Source: Lachnoclostridium sp.
Lineage (GTDB): Bacteria; Bacillota; Clostridia; Lachnospirales; Lachnospiraceae
Assembly: GCA_003445895.1 (NCBI GenBank)
Contig: DMCD01000199.1
Span: 1 to 5,625, forward strand
Direction of reading: 5' to 3'
DNA length: 5,625 nt
Shown: one piece after another, positions 1 through 4,292 of the stretch
Position numbering within the stretch: position 1 is the first letter of the stretch
Layout: every line of letters starts with the position of its first letter
The notes under the pieces: model-generated
Seen by the model: the letters and a program-made list of their open reading frames with translations, nothing else
What the model was told of the DNA's origin: nothing
Databases searched by the model: none
Made by a program: the position numbers and the translations under genes

Positions 1-428
1 ACCACGATGATGACGATGATGACGAGGAATGCTGCTGCCACCACCATGATCACGAGCATGAGCATGACCATGATCATGAGGAGGATGGGGTTCACGTCCA
101 CAATCATCACCACCATCACCATCATCACCACGGCGATGAGCATGATGCGGATGAGATCTTTACCAGCTGGGGCTTAGAGACACCCCACGCCTTTGACCGG
201 GCAAAGCTGGAGGAGATTCTGAAGAAGATGTCCGAGACCGAGGAGTTCGGCACCATTATCCGCTGCAAGGGCATGCTGCCCACCGGCGAGACCGGCAAGT
301 GGATGTATTTTGATATGGTTCCGGAACAGTATGAGATCCGGGAGGGCGCACCGGAGTACACCGGCAAGGTGGTTGTCATCGGCGCGGACCTGAAGGAGGA
401 TGCGCTGAAGGAGGCCTTTGTAGGCTGA
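1..428 (+). CDS. CobW/COG0523-family G3E GTPase, C-terminal part (5' end outside window)
   Basis: Reading frame open from base 3, 141 codons to TGA at 426-428; the GTPase domain lies upstream of the window. Visible codons show an acidic run (2-9), three consecutive cysteines (10-12), a histidine-rich stretch (13-43, 19 of 31 residues His, ending in nine consecutive His), then a CobW_C-type domain (about 51-141) that opens with the family-typical IFTSWG..TP..F pattern and continues with GTIIRCKG and KWMYFDMVPEQY. G3E proteins of this class use GTP hydrolysis to deliver metals to client proteins. A His/Asp/Glu-rich linker of this kind is usual in members linked to zinc, nickel or cobalt, so cytosolic metal binding or chaperoning is the likely role. 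Zinc is favoured by inference from the YcgQ-like domain in the next gene. That gene begins 55 bases downstream on the same strand, so the two are probably co-transcribed. The P-loop and GCxCC motif cannot be checked here. Confidence 0.92.
   Translation, partial: HDDDDDDEECCCHHHDHEHEHDHDHEEDGVHVHNHHHHHHHHHGDEHDADEIFTSWGLETPHAFDRAKLEEILKKMSETEEFGTIIRCKGMLPTGETGKWMYFDMVPEQYEIREGAPEYTGKVVVIGADLKEDALKEAFVG
3..134 (+). repeat. Low-complexity CAT/CAC/GAT-rich tract encoding the acidic and His-rich linker
   Basis: The DNA is nearly all CAY and GAN codons, in imperfect triplet repeats that mix CAT with CAC and GAT with GAC. The codon mixing suggests selection on the protein (metal-binding His and acidic residues) rather than one recent expansion. 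Triplet tracts of this sort tend to vary in length between strains, and changes of whole triplets would keep the reading frame. Confidence 0.8.
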
Positions 429-446
429 TTCCGGCATCGGACGAAG

Positions 447-468
447 AGGGACCCCATCCGGGGTTTCT
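447..468 (+). other. Short intercistronic hairpin between the two G3E genes
   Basis: Bases 447-455 can pair with 460-468 around the four-base loop ATCC: nine pairs, two of them G-U, with a solid ACCCC/GGGGT core. It lies 18 bases after the first stop codon and ends just before the Shine-Dalgarno of the next gene (472-477). No T-run follows, so it is not a convincing terminator. It could influence mRNA stability or translation of the second gene, or be incidental. Confidence 0.35.
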
Positions 469-483
469 GATGGGAGGTTTATT

Positions 484-1428
484 ATGGATGAGGAGAAAAT
501 GCCGCTGTTTCTCATCAACGGCTTTCTCGAGGCGGGCAAGACGCAGTTTATCCGCTTTACCCTGAACCAGGATTATTTCCGGACCGAGGGCCGGACGCTG
601 CTTCTGGTCTGCGAAGAGGGAGAAGAGGAATACGACGAGCAGTTCCTGAAGGATACCCGCACAGATATGATCGTGATTGACGACCAGGAGACGGTGACGC
701 CGGAGTATCTTTCCCGGCTGGCGGCGATCTATAAACCGGAGCGCGTTCTCATGGAGTGGAACGGCATGTGGGATATCACAAAGCTCACACTGCCCGATGA
801 CTGGGATCTCTACCAGCAGATCACCATCGTGGACGGTTCCACCTTCGATCTCTATGTGGGCAACAATGACCTGAAGTCCCTTCTGGGCGTGATGGTCCGC
901 AGCACGGAGATGCTGATTATGAACCGCTGTGACGGTATTGAGGACAAGCTGGGCGGATATTACCGGGTTCTGAAGGGAATGAACACCGCGGTGGAGATTG
1001 TCTTCGAGAACAGCGAGGGAGAAGTGCAGAACGTGGTGGAGGAGGAACTCCCCTATGACGTGAATGCCGATGTCATCGAGATTCCGCCGGAAGGCTACGG
1101 CGTCTGGTATATCGATGCCTTTGACAAGCCGGAGCGCTACCGTGGAAAGACGGTGGAGTTTACCGCCATGGTGCTGAAGCGGCCGGAGTTTGCGGCCAAT
1201 GATTTCGTGCCGGGCCGTATGGCCATGACCTGCTGCGCGGCGGATATGTCCTTCCTGGGATTCATGTGCCGGGCAAAGGGCGGAAGAAAGCTGAAGAGCC
1301 AGGACTGGGTGAAGGTCCGCGCCAGAGTGGAATATGAGTACCGTCCGGAATTCGGCGGCGATGCGCCGATGCTGTATGCGGACAGCGTAGAGCCGGCACA
1401 GCCGATCAATGATATCGTACAGTTCTGA
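484..1428 (+). CDS. Divergent CobW-like G3E GTPase fused to a YcgQ/TIGR03943-like C-terminal domain
   Basis: 314 residues; ATG preceded by GGGAGG at 472-477, spacing 6. The N-terminal half is G3E-like: P-loop GFLEAGKT (13-20), an ExxG motif read as EWNG (91-94), IVDGSTFD (115-122) as in the CobW core, and a G4-type motif NRCD (147-150) in place of NKxD. The GCxCC metal motif of canonical CobW proteins is absent, and there is no His-rich linker. From about residue 205 the protein changes to a YcgQ-like (DUF1980/TIGR03943) module: FTAMVLKRPEF, NDFVPGRMAMTCC (239-251, paired Cys 250-251) and a C-terminal YADSVEPAQP segment. Members of that family accompany YcgR-type permeases and CobW GTPases in zinc-responsive loci. 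No signal peptide or membrane helix is visible, so the protein should be cytosolic. Its likely role is metal handling, paired with the upstream GTPase. Domain assignment is by motif recognition only, and GTP hydrolysis is uncertain given the altered motifs. Confidence 0.85.
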   Translation: MDEEKMPLFLINGFLEAGKTQFIRFTLNQDYFRTEGRTLLLVCEEGEEEYDEQFLKDTRTDMIVIDDQETVTPEYLSRLAAIYKPERVLMEWNGMWDITKLTLPDDWDLYQQITIVDGSTFDLYVGNNDLKSLLGVMVRSTEMLIMNRCDGIEDKLGGYYRVLKGMNTAVEIVFENSEGEVQNVVEEELPYDVNADVIEIPPEGYGVWYIDAFDKPERYRGKTVEFTAMVLKRPEFAANDFVPGRMAMTCCAADMSFLGFMCRAKGGRKLKSQDWVKVRARVEYEYRPEFGGDAPMLYADSVEPAQPINDIVQF

Positions 1429-1463
1429 CGGCATATCCGGCAGGAGACATCGGAAGAGAAGAT

Positions 1464-1504
1464 AAAAAAACAGGGATGGCGCTTACATACGGCGCCGTCC
1501 CTGT
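1464..1504 (-). terminator. Rho-independent terminator of yerC; may also work from the left
   Basis: Bases 1470-1482 pair with 1492-1504 (13 bp, one G-U) around a nine-base loop. On the minus strand the hairpin is followed directly by seven T (complement of 1464-1470), the classic intrinsic terminator form, 19 bases beyond the yerC stop. On the plus strand the tail is only GCTGTTTATG, so it would be a weaker stop for the G3E operon that ends at 1428. Confidence 0.9.
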
Positions 1505-1522
1505 GCTGTTTATGAAATTACT

Positions 1523-1834
1523 TCAGCTTTTCTGCTGTTCAGCTTCCTGTTCCGCAATGCGGCGGAATGCCAGATCATATCCGTCGCTGCCGTAGTTCAG
1601 GCAGCGGTTGACGCGGCTGATGGTAGCCGTAGAAGCTCCGGTCCTCTCTGCAATATCAAGGTAAGTGTGTTTTTCGCGAAGCATGGCGGCAACTTCAAAC
1701 CGCTGGGAAAGGGAGAGTAGTTCATTCACGGTGCAGATATCCTCAAAAAAGGCGTAACACTCTTCAACCGTTTTCAGTGTAAGAATCCCGCGAAACAGAT
1801 GGTCTACTTCCTCAGATTTGATCTTATTATTCAT
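1523..1834 (-). CDS. yerC: YerC/YecD-family TrpR-like transcriptional regulator
   Basis: 103 residues from ATG at 1834, near the usual length of about 100 for the YerC/YecD family (TrpR superfamily). The protein is nearly all helical, with FRGILTLKTVEECYAFFEDI (14-33), the SLSQRFEVAAML helix (41-52) and a helix-turn-helix at about 57-79 (YLDIAERTGASTATISRVNR), which would bind DNA. The effector and targets of this family are not something I can name from sequence. The reading frame extends upstream to 1870, but that start has no ribosome site, whereas 1834 has GGGGGA at 1841-1846 with spacing 6. It is divergent from the deacetylase gene and ends in a strong terminator, so it is a single-gene unit. 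In B. subtilis yerC lies just before pcrB-pcrA; here pcrA is about 2.5 kb away and on the opposite strand. Confidence 0.9.
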   Translation of the reverse strand: MNNKIKSEEVDHLFRGILTLKTVEECYAFFEDICTVNELLSLSQRFEVAAMLREKHTYLDIAERTGASTATISRVNRCLNYGSDGYDLAFRRIAEQEAEQQKS

Positions 1835-1837
1835 GGC

Positions 1838-1846
1838 ATATCCCCC
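1838..1846 (-). repeat. Left arm of a 9-nt inverted repeat; yerC ribosome-binding site
   Basis: Read on the minus strand this is GGGGGATAT, ending 3 nt before the yerC ATG at 1834. The G-rich part acts as the Shine-Dalgarno and decides the 1834 start over 1870. Its exact reverse complement occurs at 2012-2020, before the divergent deacetylase gene. Confidence 0.7.
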
Positions 1847-1879
1847 GATGTAGAAAAATGATTGATGCACACTAGTAGT

Positions 1880-1908
1880 ATTTTATCAAATTAACGCTGT
1901 AAAGTCTA
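1880..1908 (-). promoter_or_regulatory. Predicted sigma-A-type promoter of yerC
   Basis: On the minus strand TAGACT (1903-1908) and TAAAAT (1880-1885) are separated by 17 bases, matching the -35 and -10 consensus at 4/6 and 5/6. An overlapping alternative pairs TTTACA (1898-1903, 5/6) with TACTAC (1875-1880, 3/6), also at 17 bases. Transcription would start near 1873, giving a leader of about 40 bases. Confidence 0.6.
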
Positions 1909-1946
1909 TATGTGTTTCCGAATATACTTACGATTTTGTGACATCC

Positions 1947-1976
1947 TTGACGGAGGAATCCGGCGTTTAGTATGAT
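1947..1976 (+). promoter_or_regulatory. Predicted sigma-A-type promoter of the polysaccharide deacetylase gene
   Basis: TTGACG (1947-1952) and TATGAT (1971-1976) each match consensus at 5/6, with an 18-base spacer. The spacer contains a small inverted repeat, CGGA-GGAA-TCCG (1951-1962), which could be an operator half-site pair or chance. The expected start of transcription is near 1983, which makes a TTG start at 1989 unlikely for the downstream gene. Confidence 0.65.
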
Positions 1977-1987
1977 GGGGAGAGCAG

Positions 1988-2005
1988 TTTGCGCCGGTGC
2001 GCAGA
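1988..2005 (+). other. Hairpin at the predicted 5' end of the deacetylase mRNA
   Basis: Bases 1988-1994 can pair with 1999-2005 (seven pairs, one G-U, four GC) around the loop CGGT. It would fold within a few bases of the inferred transcription start and seven bases before the Shine-Dalgarno at 2012. Such 5' stems can protect a transcript from degradation or modulate ribosome access; either role is inference. Confidence 0.4.
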
Positions 2006-2011
2006 GTCTAT

Positions 2012-2020
2012 GGGGGATAT
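2012..2020 (+). repeat. Right arm of the inverted repeat; deacetylase ribosome-binding site
   Basis: GGGGGATAT, the exact reverse complement of 1838-1846. GGGGGA ends 4 nt before ATG at 2022, supporting that start over the in-frame ATG at 2010 and TTG at 1989. Confidence 0.7.
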
Positions 2021-2021
2021 T

Positions 2022-3518
2022 ATGGATCAGGAATTTGAGATAAAGGATGCAGAAAACCGGGAAACCGGAGAAAACGGGGATAACGGTGGAGTACAGGAGA
2101 GAAGACGCCGCAGAGTGAGAAAAAAGAGTCTGCTGGACCGGATTCCCTATTCGGTGCTTATCGGAACGCTGGCGGTCCTTCTGGTGATTGCGGGAGTTCT
2201 GGCCTTTCGGCGTTCGCACCCCTCCGGGGAAGGAGAAAATCCGGAAGTACAGCTGGCCGAAAGTGAGGAGATGCCGCCGGAGACGGAGACACTGCCGCCG
2301 GAGACAGAGGATGAGAGCCTTACGGGCTTCCTGGAACGGGCAGACCGTCTGGCGGTGCAGTATGACTATGACGGGGCCATCGCATATCTTCAGGAAAGTC
2401 CCTGGGCGGAGGATGCGGCGGTGACAGAAAAGATCGCCGAATACGAAGGCATCAAGGCCACCCTTGTCCGCCAGGATCCGTCCAAGATTACCCATGTATT
2501 TTTCCACACCCTCATCATGGACAATGCGAAGGCCTTCGACGGGGACCGGCGGGAAGCCGGCTACAACCAGGTTATGACGACGAAGTCGGAGTTTGAGAAG
2601 ATCCTGCAGTCCATGTATGACCGCGGGTTTGTGCTGGTCCGCCTTCACGATATCGCCTATGAGACCACGGGGGAGGACGGGGTTCCTCATTTTGTGCAGG
2701 GAGATATCATGCTGCCGGAGGGTAAGCAGGCCTTTGTCATGTCCCAGGATGACGTGTGCTATTATGAGTACATGGAAGGCGACGGATTTGCCACGAAGAT
2801 GATCATCGGCGAGGATGGAAGACCCACCAATGAGATGAAGATGGATGACGGTTCGGTGCAGGTGGGAAGCTTCGACCTGGTGCCGCTGCTTGATGACTTT
2901 ATCGACGAACACCCGGACTTTTCCTACCGGGGCGCCAAGGCCTGCATCGCTTTCACCGGATACAACGGTATCCTGGGGTACCGCACGGATCTATCCTATG
3001 AGACCAACGAGGATTTCAAGGCAGCCCATCCGGGCTTTGATATCGAGGAGGAGCGGAGACAGGCCATCGCCGTCTGCCAGGCCCTCCGGGACGACGGATT
3101 TGAGATCGCTTCCCACAGCTGGGGCCACCGCAATATGGGCACCATCAGCATGGACGATTTCCGCGCGGATACTTCCAAATGGGAGGAGCGGGTGGAGGTG
3201 CTGACCGGCCCCTGCGATATTATCCTCTTCCCCTTCGGAAGCGATATCGGAGACTGGCATCCCTACGATACGTCCTCCGAGCGGTTCCAGGTCCTTTATC
3301 AGGCGGGGTTCCGCTATTTCTGCAATGTGGATTCCAACCAGTATTTCGTACAGATCGGGGACGACTATATGCGGCAGGGACGCCGGAACCTGGACGGATA
3401 CCGGATGTACTATGACCTGCCGGAGACGAATCCGACAAAGAAGCATCTGGATGACCTGATGGATGTGGAGGAAGTGTTTGACCGCAGCCGTCCGGTGCCG
3501 GTGCCGCCGATGGGTTAA
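2022..3518 (+). CDS. Membrane-anchored, divergent polysaccharide deacetylase (CE4/NodB-like)
   Basis: 498 residues from ATG 2022. Order: acidic N-terminus (1-26); basic stretch (27-40) and one membrane helix (about 43-62), giving an N-in type II anchor; a Pro/Glu/Thr spacer (84-97); a helical pair that may be TPR-like (about 100-150); then an extracellular NodB-like domain (about 155-485). Catalytic signs are QDD at 242-244 (replacing TFDDG), HSWGH at 365-369 (the HxxxH metal motif) and FPFG at 403-406. Known CE4 enzymes remove N- or O-acetyl groups from peptidoglycan, chitin-like sugars or xylan using a divalent metal. The substrate here is not evident; cell-wall or surface polysaccharide is the natural guess given the anchor. 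The spacing between the Asp pair and the His motif, about 120 residues, is longer than usual and includes an insert-like region (about 250-340). It has its own promoter and ends at a shared hairpin. The fold assignment is good; activity is less sure because motif 1 is altered. Confidence 0.85.
   Translation: MDQEFEIKDAENRETGENGDNGGVQERRRRRVRKKSLLDRIPYSVLIGTLAVLLVIAGVLAFRRSHPSGEGENPEVQLAESEEMPPETETLPPETEDESLTGFLERADRLAVQYDYDGAIAYLQESPWAEDAAVTEKIAEYEGIKATLVRQDPSKITHVFFHTLIMDNAKAFDGDRREAGYNQVMTTKSEFEKILQSMYDRGFVLVRLHDIAYETTGEDGVPHFVQGDIMLPEGKQAFVMSQDDVCYYEYMEGDGFATKMIIGEDGRPTNEMKMDDGSVQVGSFDLVPLLDDFIDEHPDFSYRGAKACIAFTGYNGILGYRTDLSYETNEDFKAAHPGFDIEEERRQAIAVCQALRDDGFEIASHSWGHRNMGTISMDDFRADTSKWEERVEVLTGPCDIILFPFGSDIGDWHPYDTSSERFQVLYQAGFRYFCNVDSNQYFVQIGDDYMRQGRRNLDGYRMYYDLPETNPTKKHLDDLMDVEEVFDRSRPVPVPPMG
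2272..2313 (+). repeat. Two tandem 21-nt units encoding a PPETE-type spacer
   Basis: Units at 2272-2292 and 2293-2313 agree at 16 of their first 17 bases and diverge at the end. They encode MPPETET and LPPETED in the linker between the membrane helix and the extracellular domain of the deacetylase, and look like a small in-frame duplication that lengthens the stalk. Confidence 0.7.
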
Positions 3519-3522
3519 AGAA

Positions 3523-3555
3523 ATCCCGCCCCGGCCGCAAGGCCGGAGGCGGGAT
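3523..3555. terminator. Terminator hairpin between the convergent deacetylase and DUF1836 genes
   Basis: Bases 3523-3536 pair with 3541-3555 (14 bp, very GC-rich, one bulged A at 3547) closed by a GCAA tetraloop. Downstream tails are modest: ATTTCAGCGTTTTCT on the plus strand, TTCTTTAACCC on the minus strand. It lies four bases from both stop codons (3518 and 3559), so it probably ends both transcripts. Confidence 0.8.
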
Positions 3556-3558
3556 ATT

Positions 3559-4173
3559 TCAGCGTTTTCTGGAAGGGATGGACTGTTCTGCCCTGAGCTC
3601 GTCCGCGAGGAGTTCGATCATCTCTTTTTTGATGTAGACATCAAAGGCCAGCTCACAGACGAAGGCATAGAGCCGGAGAAACTCCCGGTCTTCTTCGGGG
3701 GCGTCCGGGAAGGTTTTTTCCGCGATGGCAAACTTTTCCATCACATCCTTTTTCAGGCTTTCGCGCTGGTTCTCCTCCAGAGCGAAAATCTCCCGGTAGA
3801 GCTCTGAGAGCTCGGGGACGGAACCTTCCGCAAAGTGTTTCTGACTGAGCGGGGAGAAGAGGGCTTCGATTTCGCTGAAGGATACCACATTCTTGAAGTA
3901 ATAGATGAGAATCAGCATCAGGATGTGGTTGCGGGAATACTTCTTTTTGACCGGCGCGGGCAGCAGCCGGTTCTTTGCGTAATTATTGATCATGGTTTTT
4001 GTGACAACCACTTCATCCGTGTTATGGCGGGTGCCGGCAAGGCGTTCATTCATGAAGGTTGTCACCTGATCCATGTAGAGCTGGATATCCGGGATTTCCC
4101 CCGGTTCAATATGTGTGAGACGATCTACGTAGGCCATCAGATCCTGCAGTCGTTCTTTGTTTGTTTTTTTCAA
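3559..4173 (-). CDS. DUF1836-domain protein, putative MerR-like DNA-binding protein
   Basis: 204 residues from TTG at 4173. The core (about 55-102) reads VVTKTMINNYAKNRLLPAPVKKKYSRNH followed by a hydrophobic helix and SFSEIEALF. This is the DUF1836 signature and resembles the winged helix-turn-helix of MerR regulators, with the tip sequence LLP.PVKKKYSR. The rest is helical and acidic, ending in a basic tail. Function of the family is not established; DNA binding is inferred from the helix-turn-helix. The frame opens upstream at GTG 4191, but only TTG 4173 has a good ribosome site (AGGAG at 4182-4186, spacing 8). Starting at 4191 would add six residues and place that site inside the coding region. 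Seven consecutive A bases follow the start codon directly. The gene is convergent with the deacetylase and divergent from pcrA, with its own strong promoter, so it is likely monocistronic. Confidence 0.88.
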   Translation of the reverse strand: MKKTNKERLQDLMAYVDRLTHIEPGEIPDIQLYMDQVTTFMNERLAGTRHNTDEVVVTKTMINNYAKNRLLPAPVKKKYSRNHILMLILIYYFKNVVSFSEIEALFSPLSQKHFAEGSVPELSELYREIFALEENQRESLKKDVMEKFAIAEKTFPDAPEEDREFLRLYAFVCELAFDVYIKKEMIELLADELRAEQSIPSRKR

Positions 4174-4181
4174 TGGCGTCA

Positions 4182-4186
4182 CTCCT
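4182..4186 (-). promoter_or_regulatory. Ribosome-binding site supporting the TTG start of the DUF1836 gene
   Basis: AGGAG on the minus strand, 8 nt before TTG at 4173. The alternative GTG at 4191 has only a distant GGGA upstream, so the TTG start is preferred. Confidence 0.65.
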
Positions 4187-4227
4187 GTCACAATGATTCA
4201 AATCCCGAATCGGATATTCATTATCCT

Positions 4228-4256
4228 ATTATATAGTATTCAAAACCGTATGACAA
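4228..4256 (-). promoter_or_regulatory. Strong predicted sigma-A promoter of the DUF1836 gene
   Basis: On the minus strand TTGTCA (4251-4256, 5/6) and a perfect TATAAT (4228-4233) are separated by exactly 17 bases. Transcription would start near 4221, giving a leader of about 48 bases. On the plus strand TATAGT (4232-4237) overlaps this -10 and could serve pcrA, but no good -35 lies upstream, so I do not call a separate pcrA promoter. Confidence 0.8.
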
Positions 4257-4292
4257 GGGCAGAGAGAAATGATGTCGGAAAGTGAGGGTACC

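Noticed and set aside
1..134. Repeat-like CAT/CAC/GAT sequence resembling a repeat array
   Set aside because: There is no regular repeat-spacer structure; the tract is in frame with the CobW C-terminal domain and is a coding His-rich linker.
125..539. Two overlapping minus-strand frames opposite the His-rich CobW end
   Set aside because: Both are shadows of the plus-strand CobW_C coding region, with no family similarity that I recognise.
376..1434. Minus-strand open frame of 352 codons opposite the G3E fusion gene
   Set aside because: It is the antisense shadow of a gene with clear family motifs. The translation is His/Leu/Arg-rich without a recognisable domain, and no ribosome site or promoter fits.
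1835..1870. Upstream ATG at 1870 as the yerC start
   Set aside because: No Shine-Dalgarno precedes it and it would fall at the predicted transcription start; ATG 1834 has GGGGGA at good spacing and gives the usual family length.
1989..2021. TTG at 1989 or ATG at 2010 as the deacetylase start
   Set aside because: TTG 1989 lies only a few bases after the inferred transcription start, and neither has a ribosome site; ATG 2022 does.
1872..2912. Minus-strand open frame of 346 codons across the deacetylase gene and the divergent promoters
   Set aside because: It overlaps a convincing coding gene and the intergenic promoters, and its product has no recognisable domain; a long antisense frame is expected from the codon bias here.
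2991..3446. Minus-strand frame of 151 codons inside the deacetylase gene
   Set aside because: It lies opposite the catalytic HSWGH and FPFG region of a well-supported gene and shows no independent signals.
3835..4236. Plus-strand open frame of 133 codons opposite the DUF1836 gene
   Set aside because: It is the antisense shadow of the DUF1836 coding region, with no recognisable domain.
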